From positions 2,118,501 to 2,182,500 of the forward strand of contig NZ_CP102267.1 in assembly GCF_025148125.1 (NCBI RefSeq): 64,000 bases of DNA. The letters are read 5' to 3'. The translations under genes and the position numbers were made by a program. Source of the DNA: Blautia wexlerae DSM 19850 (lineage in GTDB: Bacteria > Bacillota > Clostridia > Lachnospirales > Lachnospiraceae). Below, piece after piece: positions 36,037-46,178 of the stretch (position 1 is its first letter; each line of letters begins with the position of its first letter). The notes beneath the pieces are model-generated. The model was not told where the DNA came from. It was given only the letters and a program-made list of their open reading frames with translations, and did no database searches.

Positions 36037-37377
36037 GTGGAAAAAGGTGAGATGGGCGAGAATGCCACCGGACGTTTGGCAACGTATTATGTGGCAGAAT
36101 GTATGGAATTTAACCGCTATGGAGAATACAGGGAGGATATCCACAGTGCAGAAGAGGCAGTAAAGATCTATCAGAGTATTCCTTCTGAAAGGTTGAATGC
36201 AGGAAAAGGAATTGGGCTTCATGTGGAGGAAGAAGATGGTATTCCATTGGAATTTTCCCTGGTTTATAACGGAGAGTTGGATGTGGATCTTTTGAGAGAT
36301 ATCTATGATCCAAACCAATACCCAGAGGTTTTTATAGCTGCCAGGGAACTGAGTGCTTATCTTCCGGAAACAAAAGTCATTGATACCAAAGGGCTTTTAA
36401 AAGAGAAAACCTTGGAGGCTACTGTTTTTGCAGATGAAATGATAAAACTGGAAAAAAATCTTGACCCTGATTTTTACCATACCTTTTATCCGAAAGAAGC
36501 AGAACATAAGGAAGCTATTATATGGAAAGCCTTATGTCAAGATGGAAAAGAGGAATACAGCAGGTGGCTGGGAAGCAAGATATTTGAGCAGAAACCAGAG
36601 CTGAAAGAACAGGCAGACAAACTAAAGACAACATTGGGACAGGTAAAGCTCATTCCGCCTGTGGACTTGAAGCCTTTTGTGTATGTACGGATCAGTGAAC
36701 ACCTGGACATTCCTTCTGAGGAAGCCATGCCATTAAATAAAGCGGTAGAATTGTTCGGAAAGTTGGACCGGCAGGCTGTGGAAGAGAAAGAGATGGCAGG
36801 TTATTATAAAACACACTTTGAAATCTGTTTTCTCTCAGAAGGTGAAATTATATCTTATACTGGGCGGCAGGACTTTGGTGACGGGGAAGGAAATCTGCTG
36901 GATCATGTAAAAGCATTTGCAGATTATTATCTCCATACAGAAGAAGGGCAGCAGCTTATGAAACAGACCGCAAAGACAAACGCAGAATGGGAAGATGAAC
37001 AGCGGGAAATGAAATGGGTATTGGAGGAGATGCTTCCTGCCCTTCAGTATTTCTGCAACCTGGAAAAACTGGAAACAGCGGTTTTGGAAGAACAGGAAAT
37101 AGAAAAGAAAGTCCCTTTACTGACACAGGGGGACGCATCACGAAAGGCATACCAGGAAGCCATGCTTGCGTATGTCCGGGAAAGCAGGATTGCACTAAAT
37201 ACAGGGGAGGAGTTGCCCCGTATGCCGGATATCCGGGATTTTGCAACTGCCTGTCCGGATAAATCATACAAAGAACAGGTTATGGAAGAAATACGACAGG
37301 AAGCAGAGTCATACGGTATGACCGTAGAAGCGTATGCAGCAAATGGATATGAGCCGCCAAAAAGGGGCGGCAGATAA
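36037..37377 (+). CDS. LPD/YodL-type polyvalent-domain protein, 446 aa
   Basis: GTG 36037 is nine bases after AAGGAGG. N-terminal ~130 residues resemble YodL/LPD domains (RLATYYVAECMEFNRYGEY, IPLEFSLVYNGELDVDLL). A second domain (IRISEHLDIP..., YKTHFEICFLSEGEIISYTG) matches LPD25-like modules. The C-terminus is Glu-rich. Such proteins accompany large polyvalent effectors of mobile elements; specific action unknown. Confidence 0.68.
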   Translation: MEKGEMGENATGRLATYYVAECMEFNRYGEYREDIHSAEEAVKIYQSIPSERLNAGKGIGLHVEEEDGIPLEFSLVYNGELDVDLLRDIYDPNQYPEVFIAARELSAYLPETKVIDTKGLLKEKTLEATVFADEMIKLEKNLDPDFYHTFYPKEAEHKEAIIWKALCQDGKEEYSRWLGSKIFEQKPELKEQADKLKTTLGQVKLIPPVDLKPFVYVRISEHLDIPSEEAMPLNKAVELFGKLDRQAVEEKEMAGYYKTHFEICFLSEGEIISYTGRQDFGDGEGNLLDHVKAFADYYLHTEEGQQLMKQTAKTNAEWEDEQREMKWVLEEMLPALQYFCNLEKLETAVLEEQEIEKKVPLLTQGDASRKAYQEAMLAYVRESRIALNTGEELPRMPDIRDFATACPDKSYKEQVMEEIRQEAESYGMTVEAYAANGYEPPKRGGR

Positions 37378-37436
37378 AAGTAGGAAAGGAGGCGGAGTTT
37401 TGGCCATGTAAAAGATATCTTCCCTCCTGAAAAAAA

Positions 37437-38462
37437 TTGGATTTAGAAAAAACAGCAATAGAACGTATCCGCACTGCCAGCCAGATGTCCCTGCAACATT
37501 ATGGGCTTCCTTTGGTAGTGACGGACAGTGGAGGAAAAGACAGTGCCGTATGCAGGGAACTGGTACGGCGTTCCGGCGTGCCATTTGAACTGATGCACAA
37601 CCTGACTACTGCAGATGCCCCACAGACTATTTATTATGTGAGGGAACAGTTTCAGAAGGCAGAACAGGCCGGTATAACTTGTAGTATCAATAAACCTTAC
37701 TATAAAGGGCAGCGGATAACTATGTGGAGCCTGATCCCCATGAAAATGATCCCTCCTACCAGGACTATCCGGTATTGTTGTGAGGTTCTAAAAGAAAATG
37801 GTGGGGCTGGGCGTTTTATCACCACAGGTGTCCGGTGGGCAGAAAGTCGAAAGCGGAGGAAAAACAGGGGGATTTATGAAAACTTTGTCCCAAATGGAAA
37901 AAAACGTGCCATTATTTTAAATAATGATAATGATGATACCAGGCGGCTCTTTGAATCATGCCTGTCAAGGGGCAAACACGTATGCAATCCCATTGTTGAC
38001 TGGAGTGACCAGCAGGTCTGGGAGTATATCCAGGCAGAGAAAATACCCATGAACCCTCTTTACGAAATGGGATTTCACCGGGTTGGCTGTGTAGGCTGTC
38101 CTATGGCAGGAAAACAAAGATACCGGGAGTTCCGCATCTTCCCGACCTATGAGAGGGCATACCGGCGGGCTTTTGCTAAAATGCTGGAGTTAAGGAAAGC
38201 TGCAGGAAGGCAGTGCAATTCCCGCTTATGGTCAGATGTAGATGCTTTTTTCCGTTGGTGGATGGAAGATCCTGGTATCCCCGGACAGTATGAATTGTCC
38301 TTTCATGAAGATACCATGAGATTTATTATGACTATTTGTAGTGGAAGGGAGGAGGAATTATCGCAAAATATCAATTATCTTTTGGACTGCAGTATGAAGC
38401 CTGGATGCTGGAAATCCGTATTCCGGACTGGCTGGAGTTTCCTTCTAAGGAGCAGGCACTAA
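37437..38462 (+). CDS. PAPS-reductase-like PP-loop protein
   Basis: 341 residues. PP-loop TDSGGKDSAVCRE near the N-terminus; RYCCEVLKENGG and the Cys-rich HRVGCVGCPMAGKQR further on, as in phosphoadenosine-phosphosulfate-reductase-family proteins of phages and mobile elements. An in-frame stop at 37428 leaves TTG 37437 as the only start, without a ribosome site; AAAGGAGG at 37385-37392 serves only a four-codon mini-frame and can pair with CCTCC at 37424. The C-terminal ~35 codons overlap the next gene and look unlike the family. Probable role: sulfur or nucleotide chemistry on DNA or tRNA, unproven. Confidence 0.78.
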   Translation: MDLEKTAIERIRTASQMSLQHYGLPLVVTDSGGKDSAVCRELVRRSGVPFELMHNLTTADAPQTIYYVREQFQKAEQAGITCSINKPYYKGQRITMWSLIPMKMIPPTRTIRYCCEVLKENGGAGRFITTGVRWAESRKRRKNRGIYENFVPNGKKRAIILNNDNDDTRRLFESCLSRGKHVCNPIVDWSDQQVWEYIQAEKIPMNPLYEMGFHRVGCVGCPMAGKQRYREFRIFPTYERAYRRAFAKMLELRKAAGRQCNSRLWSDVDAFFRWWMEDPGIPGQYELSFHEDTMRFIMTICSGREEELSQNINYLLDCSMKPGCWKSVFRTGWSFLLRSRH

Positions 38463-38866
38463 AATATGGTGAGCAGGCTGAGGTTTCCGTTTTCTTAAAA
38501 GCGGAAGCTATTTTTTTGCTCTTTGATGGCAGTAAGGAGAAGATTTTACCGCAGCAGACGGAACTTTATCAGTTTTCCTACCTGAAAGAAAAGACTTATG
38601 ACAGACTGGGACCGCCGCTTTCCCCGGAAGACATAGACCATTTGGTAGAAGTGGGGGAATTGGAGCAGGTACTGTTCAGTGAAAAATATATCCTGACAGA
38701 AGATGATTACCAGGAATTTTCCGGAAACCTTATGGAAGCCTTTCAGGAATTGGAAAAGGAGTACGGACCACCACCCAGAGAAAAGGAACAGGGGTATCTG
38801 TTTCAGGCGCTCTGGTATCAGGCAGAAGAATTAAACCCCGGAGAGGGGGACTGTTTTGGAGATTAA
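38360..38866 (+). CDS. Hypothetical protein with probable ATC start, 168 aa
   Basis: The frame from 38360 reads IAKYQLSFGLQYEAWMLEIRI and continues without a break; the first ATG (38405) falls inside this stretch and has no ribosome site. GGGAGGAGG at 38347-38355 positions the start at ATC 38360 (or ATT 38357). A change of one base from ATG would explain it. It overlaps the PAPS-like gene by about 100 bases. Acidic, soluble, with PPLSPEDIDHLVEVG. Not recognised. Confidence 0.65.
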   Translation: MAKYQLSFGLQYEAWMLEIRIPDWLEFPSKEQALKYGEQAEVSVFLKAEAIFLLFDGSKEKILPQQTELYQFSYLKEKTYDRLGPPLSPEDIDHLVEVGELEQVLFSEKYILTEDDYQEFSGNLMEAFQELEKEYGPPPREKEQGYLFQALWYQAEELNPGEGDCFGD

Positions 38867-40952
38867 GGTAAAAAAAGAAAAAGAGCCGGAGCTGAAATTA
38901 AAAAAAGAAGCCCAGGTGACGGTGCATAAGAAAAATCCGATTTTATCTGCAAAGGAAAAGAAAGCTGCTTTTACCTCTAAGCCGGTGGCCGATCTTTTAG
39001 GGCAGAGAAAGAAAAAAGAAGGGGCAGAAAAAGGGAAACAGCCGGAGCAAGGCAGAGAAGCGCTGTTTGAAAAACAAAAGGAAAAGAAAAAGCAAGCCGG
39101 GAAAGAGGCAGTAATCCGTGGAGTAGCAGAAGATAGAAAACAAAATGGAAAGACCAAAAGTACGGTATCTGTACCGGGAACCTTACAGATGGATCAGATG
39201 AAACAGGGGACAGCACCAAACAGCCAGCCCTCTGCTGGTTTTCGGGCGAAGGAACAGTACCGGAGAGAACAGGCTGCAAAGCTGGCGGAAACAAAAAAAT
39301 CTTCCCTGGCGAAGCAGACTGCCATAAAAGGGGTACGCCGGGGAGAGGCTGCTATATTGACCCAGTTAGAGGGCGGGGAGGAAGTCAATGATTCTCTTTA
39401 TGTCATGGGGACAGCAACAACACCGGCAGAAAAGCTGTGGAAGGATCGGAATTATAGAAAGGCAGAGCAGGAATTAAAGGTAAAACAGGCAGATGGGAAG
39501 ATCACCAATAAGCAGTTTTACAGAGAAACAAAAGCAGTGAAAAAGAAACAGATGGAGAAACAGAAAAAACAGGCAGTCCGGCAGAGAAAAATCCAGTATA
39601 TGATCAATAAGCTCACCGGAAATGGGCAGCAGGATAGTTTGGCACAGGTGGCAAAAGATATTGTAAAGATGAAAGCCTCTGTGTTTATGCTGAAGGTGAT
39701 CCAGTTTGCCGGGGCGCTTTTAGCTCCGCTGTTCAGTATTCTTCTTGTGGTGGCAATCCCTGTAGTGATTATCTTTTTCCTCTTATACTGTTCGCCCCTT
39801 GGTGCGTTCATGCCAAATCCGTCTGAGGAGAACCCTACCGTCCGAGAAGTTTTAAGCGGTTACTACATGGACTTTAATACAAAACTTGGACAAAATGGGG
39901 AAGATGGGGCTGTCACCTATCTCCATGAGAAAAACGGGAATTATGTGAGTAATTACTATGATACTTTAATGGTTTATATGGTGAAGTATGGAACTGGGGA
40001 TATAGGTGTGGATATGGATCAGCGTCATAAGGACAAGCTGAAGGAAATCTTTGATGAAATGAACAGTTTTGAAAACACGACCATAACCACCACCATAAAG
40101 GCAGGGGAAAGTCTGGGAAATGTTGTTACCAGCGGCTATTGCCAGTGTAGTATCTGTTGTGGGCAGTGGGCAGGAGGACCGACAGCTTCCGGTGTCATGC
40201 CAAAACCGGACCATACCCTTGCAGTAGATGCACAGAACCCCTTTGTCCCTATGGGAACCAGGATCATTATGAATGGGATTGAATATACCGTAGAAGATAC
40301 CGGGGCATTTGACCGGTATGGGGTACAATTTGATGTTTTCTGTGCGGACCATGCATCTGCGTCTGCCTGGGGACATCAGACTTTTGAAGCGTTTCTGGCA
40401 GATGGGGACGAAAATGAGATTACGGTAACAAAGAAGGGCTATTATGTCAAGAACTTGAATTATGAGGACTATATTGCACTTGGAAAGCTGACAGAAAAAG
40501 AAGAAGAACTTTTAAGGGAAGTCATGAGTGAGGAATTCCGAAATGAGATCCCTTCCTTTGGTGTAGGAAGTGACGTTGCAAATCTGGCACTGACGAAGGT
40601 AGGCTGTAAATACAGTCAGGAACACCGGTATGAGGAAGGATATTATGATTGCAGTTCCCTGGTACAGCGGTTGTATCAGGAGGTAGGCATTTCCCTTCCG
40701 GCGATTGCCTCTACCCAGGGAGAATTTATGGTAACACATGGGCTGGAAGTTACAGAAGGCGAACTGGAGCCGGGAGATCTGATTTTTTATTCTTATGAGC
40801 AGAATGGGCAGTTCCGCAATATTTCCCATGTGGCAATTTATGTTGGTAATGGCAGAATGGTACATGCAGCCAACAGCAGACGTGGAGTGGTCAATGACCC
40901 GTTCAATCCGTCGAACATTGGGCTGTATGGAAGACCCAGCCGCTTGCAGTAA
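38856..40952 (+). CDS. NlpC/P60 peptidoglycan hydrolase with 3D-like domain (VirB1-like)
   Basis: 698 residues from TTG 38856, overlapping the previous gene. The first ~270 residues are cytoplasmic and extremely Lys/Gln-rich; one membrane helix (about 280-315: GALLAPLFSILLVVAIPVV). Outside comes a 3D-like domain (GYCQCSICCGQWAGG..., VPMGTRIIMNG, VEDTGAFDRY) and a C-terminal NlpC/P60 domain with catalytic Cys in YYDCSSLVQRLY and His in ISHVAIYVGNGRM. It opens the cell wall for the mating channel. Confidence 0.9.
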   Translation: MEIKVKKEKEPELKLKKEAQVTVHKKNPILSAKEKKAAFTSKPVADLLGQRKKKEGAEKGKQPEQGREALFEKQKEKKKQAGKEAVIRGVAEDRKQNGKTKSTVSVPGTLQMDQMKQGTAPNSQPSAGFRAKEQYRREQAAKLAETKKSSLAKQTAIKGVRRGEAAILTQLEGGEEVNDSLYVMGTATTPAEKLWKDRNYRKAEQELKVKQADGKITNKQFYRETKAVKKKQMEKQKKQAVRQRKIQYMINKLTGNGQQDSLAQVAKDIVKMKASVFMLKVIQFAGALLAPLFSILLVVAIPVVIIFFLLYCSPLGAFMPNPSEENPTVREVLSGYYMDFNTKLGQNGEDGAVTYLHEKNGNYVSNYYDTLMVYMVKYGTGDIGVDMDQRHKDKLKEIFDEMNSFENTTITTTIKAGESLGNVVTSGYCQCSICCGQWAGGPTASGVMPKPDHTLAVDAQNPFVPMGTRIIMNGIEYTVEDTGAFDRYGVQFDVFCADHASASAWGHQTFEAFLADGDENEITVTKKGYYVKNLNYEDYIALGKLTEKEEELLREVMSEEFRNEIPSFGVGSDVANLALTKVGCKYSQEHRYEEGYYDCSSLVQRLYQEVGISLPAIASTQGEFMVTHGLEVTEGELEPGDLIFYSYEQNGQFRNISHVAIYVGNGRMVHAANSRRGVVNDPFNPSNIGLYGRPSRLQ

Positions 40953-40964
40953 GAAAGGAGAAGC

Positions 40965-41171
40965 ATGGACGAAAAAGAATATGAAGTGACCATAACAGAA
41001 GTCCTGGAGAAAAAAGTAAGATACCGGGGCGGGAATGAATTAGAGGCAACTGCAAAAGCAGAAGCAGATTATTATGCAGAAAAAATCGTGCTGGGAGCAG
41101 ATGATTTTTCCTATCGTGATATTTCTGCAAAAGAACTGGTACCTGTAAAAGAAAGAAGGAACAGAAGATGA
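40965..41171 (+). CDS. DpnD/PcfM-like small protein, 68 aa
   Basis: ATG 40965 after AAAGGAGAAGC. YEVTITEVLEKKVRYRGGNE, then ATAKAEADYYAEKIVL, matches the DpnD/PcfM family that travels with conjugation genes. Overlaps the helicase start by four bases (ATGA). Confidence 0.8.
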   Translation: MDEKEYEVTITEVLEKKVRYRGGNELEATAKAEADYYAEKIVLGADDFSYRDISAKELVPVKERRNRR

Positions 41172-44100
41172 AGCATATCACAAAAGTACGGGAACTGTAT
41201 GAAGAAACCATACACTGGATTTCAAAGTCGGAGGATTCCTGGAAAAATTTCCTTTCCTGCATGGGGCGCTTGTATCAGTTGGACTTCTTAAATACCTGTA
41301 TGGTATATGCCCAGCGTCCAGATGCTTCTGTTCTTGCAGGATATGATGCCTGGCATGAAATGGATTTGCCGGTTGCCAGAGGGAGTAAAGGAATTGCAGT
41401 ATTTCCTTCCAAAATTTTCGGGGAAGGAGTGACTCATGTTTATGATATTCAAGATGTAAAGGGACAGGGAATCCGGCCCTGGAATTGGCAGGTGAATGGG
41501 ACAAACCGCAGGCTGCTGGCAAGGGAGCTGTTCCCGGAAATCTACGAACAGGAAAAAAAGTTTAAAAATTCTTTAGACGCCTTTACAAGAACAAATGTTT
41601 GGCTTATGATAGAAGAGGAAGATGAAATTTTAAAATCCTTGCAGAAGTTGGCTGTCCTTACCGGAGAGGGACAGGAGGTAAAAGAAAACCAGATTACAGA
41701 GTTTCTTGTAAACAGTGTCTGTTATGCGGTGGAAAGCCGCTGCGGTATCCGAGATGACACCCTGGATTTTTCTTTTATCTGCGGTTTTTCAGAGAATGAG
41801 GAGATTCTGTACCGAACAGGACGGTTGGTATCTCATTTATCTGGGCGGATTGTGTTACAGATTGCAAGGACCATGAAGAACATAGACCTTGAAAGGAGAC
41901 AGTATTATGGAAGGAATCGCAGGAATCCAGTACAGGGAAATGAATGGCGTACAGATACCAGTTTTAGAGGGCGTGATGAGCGAGGAGAAGATGCTGGCGT
42001 CCCTGAACCGTTACGGCAGGATCGCAGCACAGGAAATGAAGAGAACGGACCAGGCCCAATACGAAATGATGCTCCTGTCCGGGAAATTGATGGAGAAACT
42101 TATGAAAATCCAGACAGAAGCGGAGGAATACCACGAGAAACTGGCAGAAAGTCTTCTGAAGACCTGGACCAGAGAGGACAGGACCGACCCTTACAACACG
42201 TTGGAAATGACCAGTCTTCGGATACAGGCGGATATGGAAGCACAGAAACAGGTTATGGAGGAGATCATTCACCCCAGGATCGGATAAAACAGAAAAAAAC
42301 AGAAGAGGATACAGAGAAAGGAACTGCTTCGGCGGTTCCTTTTCCGTCTGGGGAGATAGAACCTGTACAACCGGAAAACTGGCAGAAAGAGAAAATTCTT
42401 CTGGAGATGACAGAGCGGGAGATACCATATAAAATTTATGAGTTTTACCGGAATAATCCGGAAGAAACAGACCGGGAAGCCTATCTTTATGAAGTGTATG
42501 GAGATGTAAAAAGAGAAGCCCATACAAAAGACGGTATCCTGACCGCCGAAAGCTGTCCCAGCGGTTTTTATATCCTTTGGAGTAAGGAAACTTCCATGAA
42601 GGAGGCGTTCTGGTACTGGGACGAGGTTTCTTTTGAGATAGGGAAACGGATTGAAAGAGGAACGTATCTTCCCCTGTTATCCGTATCGGAGCAAGCCTTA
42701 GAAAACGGGGAAGATATAGAAGAAACCTTACAGCCAGAGAATACGCAGGAAGTGTTTGAGGAAAAGAAACCATTCCCATTAGAAGAGATTGGAATAGCCT
42801 TTTATAAACAGAATATCCAGGCAGATATTTTAAAGAAAATGCTCTGTCTGGTCTATACGACCAATCAGCTACCGGAAGAAAAAAACCATTTTTTGAAGAT
42901 GCTTTTGCTTCGGGAAGTACCGGAAGGCCAGCCTTATTATCTGGTTCGAACCGAACATGGAAATTATGAGCTTTGTATCCAAGAAAGCGGGATCAGGATT
43001 ACTCTGCCGGAAAGCCAGGATTTTCTACAGGAACTATCCTGGGATCAGTTTGGCGGGCTTACTGCACATCTGGCAGAGGACGACCAGATTGCTTATACAG
43101 AAGATGCAGAAACCTTAGAGCAGCAGGAGAATATGTACCGCCTGCTTCCTTGGTTTCCAGCGTTATGGGAAGAATATACTGCGATCCTCCAAAAGGAAGA
43201 TTCCTTTTGGGAAGAAAAAAATCTTGTCCAGACGGACAGCAGGGAAGAAGCAGGAGATTATTATTATCCGGAAGGGTGGCTACAGTTTACCGGAGGGGAT
43301 AAAAGCCGGTATCAGAAAAATATCCGGTCTATTCGTATTTTAAAAATCCTGGAGCAGGAAGAGAGAAATGCCACAAAGGAAGAGCAGGAAATCCTTGCCG
43401 GATATGTAGGGTGGGGTGGGCTGCCAAATGCGTTTAACAGCAAACGCCCGGAATGGAAAAAAGAATATCAGGAATTAAAGGAACTGTTGACCGCAGAAGA
43501 ATATGCCCAGGCAAGGGCTAGTGTCAACAGTTCTTTTTATACGCCGCCGGAAGTGGTGCGGGGTGTTTATAAAGCCCTGGAGCAGTTTGGATTCCAGAAG
43601 GGAAAAATTCTGGAACCGGCTATGGGGATTGGAAACTTTTTTCATGGTCTTCCGGAAAGTATGCGGAAATCACAGCTTTATGGCGTAGAGATCGATTCCA
43701 TAAGCGGAAGGATTGCACAAAAGCTCCACCCTTCAGCAAATATCCAGATCAAAGGATTTGAAAAAACGGAATTTGAGGATAACAGCTTTGATGTGGTTGT
43801 AGGAAACGTGCCTTTTGGGGATTTCCGTTTGTACGATCCCAGATATAAAAAGATGAAGTTAAAAGTCCATGATTACTTTATCCGGAAAAGCATGGATCTC
43901 CTTCGGCCAGGAGGTATTTTGGCAGTGGTAACTTCAAAAGGGACGTTGGATAAAAATGACAGCACTGTGAGAAAAAATCTGGCAGAACAGGCAGATCTTT
44001 TAGGGGCAGTCCGGCTTCCAGCAGATTCTTTTGGAAAGAGTGCCAATACAGCAGTTACAAGTGACCTTTTATTTTTTCAGAAAAAAGCAGAGCCTTTAAT

Positions 44101-46178
44101 GGGGGAACCAATCTGGACTTATACAGGGCTTACGGAAGATATGGTACCGGTGAATGAGTATTATCTGGAACACCCGGAAATGATGCTTGGGAAAATGGTC
44201 TGGTTTGAACAGTTTTTCGGGAAAGATTCCAAATATACAGCCTTGGTCAATAATGCAGAAGACTTTGACCTGGAAAAAGGAATTTTGGACGCAGTTGGAG
44301 AACTTCCCCAAAACTGTTATGAAGAAAGCATAGCAGAAAAAAAGGAAGAAGCACAGGATGTCTTAGCTGCTTCCCCTAAGATACCCAATTATACATTTAC
44401 AGTGATACAGGACGAAGTATATTACAGGGAAGGGGAGTCTTTATACCGGAGCCAGGCAAAGGAAAGTGTGAAGCGTCGGATACGTGCCATGCATAAAATC
44501 CGCCTTCTGGTGCGTGAAATTTTACAGATACAGCAGGAAAATTGTTCCGATCAGGAATTGAAAAAGGCACAGGAACAGTTAAACCGTTTATATGATGCCT
44601 TTGTGAAAACGCATGGATATTTCTGTGACCGGACAAATAAAATGGCTTTCCGGCAGGACAACGATTATCCACTGCTTTCTTCCCTGGAAGTGGTTGATGA
44701 GGACAAAAATGTAACAAAAGCCGATATCTTTTATAAAAGGACCATACGCCCCAGAGATGTGATAGACAAAGTGGAAAATGCTCAGGAAGCACTGCATATC
44801 AGTCTGTCAGAATATAATCGGGTGGATATTCCCTATATGCTCTCCCTTTATCCGGGAAACAGGAAGGAACTGATCCGGGAATTAAAGGGGTTAATCTACC
44901 AGAACCCGGTACTGGCCAAGGAAGACGACCCAAATGCAGGGTGGGAAACCGCAGATGAGTATTTAAGTGGCAATGTGCGGCAGAAGCTCCGTATTGCCAG
45001 AATCTATGCACAGAACAATCCTTTGTTTGCAGATAATGTGGAAGCATTGGAAAAGGTGCAGCCCAAAGACCTGACAGCGCCTGAGATCAGTGTAAAACTG
45101 GGAACAACTTGGATTGAAAATGAGGATTACGAACAGTTTATATATGAGCTTTTGGAAATACCGGAGAATAATCAAAGAAACTATTGCACTCATATTGGCC
45201 ACGCCCTCAAGGTTGAGCGCTTAGATGCAGATATGTCGTACCATATTGACAGGGGAAACTTTTTTGGAGGAACCATTCGTACCAGGGAAACCTATGGTAC
45301 AAGATTTATGGATGCGATCAGCATTATCGAGGAATTGTTAAACAGCCGGATTGTGACTATCAGGGACCGGGTGCAGGAAGGGGAAAAAGTACGTTATGTA
45401 ATTAATCGGAAGGAAACCATGCTTGCCAGGGATAAGGCGGAGCAGATAAAAGAAGCCTTCCGGGACTGGATTTTTAAGGAACCAAAGCGCAGAAAAAAAT
45501 ATGTGGATTTTTATAATGAAACCTTTAACTGCGACAGACAACGAAGCTATGATGGCTCTTATTTAAAACTGCCGGGACTGAACCCCCTGTTAAAGCTGCG
45601 TCCTTATCAGAAAAATGCTGTAGCAAGGGCATTGCTGTGTGGAGGAAATACCCTGCTTGCCCATACAGTAGGTGCCGGTAAATCTCTGGAAATGATCTGT
45701 ATCTGTATGGAAATGAGGAGACTGGGGCTGGCAACGAAACCCCTTCTTACCGTTCCTAACCACCTGACGTTCCAGATGGGGGCGGAATTTTTGCGGGCTT
45801 ATCCAGATGCGAAAATCCTGATTACCAGAAAAGAAGATTTTCAGAAGGAAAACCGCAGACGCATGATTGCCAGAATGGCAACTGGGGATTATGACTGTAT
45901 TATTATCGGCCATACCCAGTTCCAGAGAATTGCCATTTCCCCTGACCGGCAAAGAGCTATGATCGAAGAACAGGCAGAGCAACTGGTAGAAGCTATTAGC
46001 CGGGCAAGGGAAGAAGATGGAAAGAACTGGTCTATAAAGCAGATGGAAAGCAGGAAGAAAAAACTGTTGCAGAAAATCGAAGAACTGAACAATGAAGAAA
46101 TCAAAGATGACGTGATGTACTTTGAAGAAACCGGCGTAGATGCCTTATTTGTAGACGAAGCACACCTGTTCAAAAACT
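41168..46178 (+). CDS. Giant ArdC-methylase-SNF2 helicase, exon 1 (of 3)
   Basis: One gene of 6885 nt (2294 aa) in three exons: 41168-46178, 48950-49918 and 52414-53318; the joined length is an exact multiple of three. Order: an ArdC-like ssDNA-binding N-terminus (TKVRELYEETIHWISKSEDS, ~1-240), a disordered linker (~240-380), a methylase core with motif I-like ILEPAMGIGNFF and the NPPF variant VVGNVPFGDF, then an SNF2 helicase with Walker A LAHTVGAGKSLEM and FVDEAHLFKN. Intron 1 cuts right after FKN. Typical of LtrC-like proteins of Tn1549-type elements, thought to protect or process transferred DNA. Without splicing the product would stop at 46204. Confidence 0.88.
41907..42287 (+). CDS. TnpV-like protein nested in another frame of the helicase gene
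   Basis: 126 residues, wholly inside the helicase ORF but in the next frame. ATG 41907 has a strong AAAGGAGA at 41892-41899. LNRYGRIAAQEMKRTDQAQY, MMLLSGKLMEKLMKIQ and the helical tail match the TnpV family of small transposon proteins. In the helicase frame the same DNA encodes a low-complexity Arg/Gly/Asp/Glu linker, as expected when one frame is constrained by the other. A true overlapping gene is likely; whether it is translated is untested. Confidence 0.72.
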   Translation: MEGIAGIQYREMNGVQIPVLEGVMSEEKMLASLNRYGRIAAQEMKRTDQAQYEMMLLSGKLMEKLMKIQTEAEEYHEKLAESLLKTWTREDRTDPYNTLEMTSLRIQADMEAQKQVMEEIIHPRIG

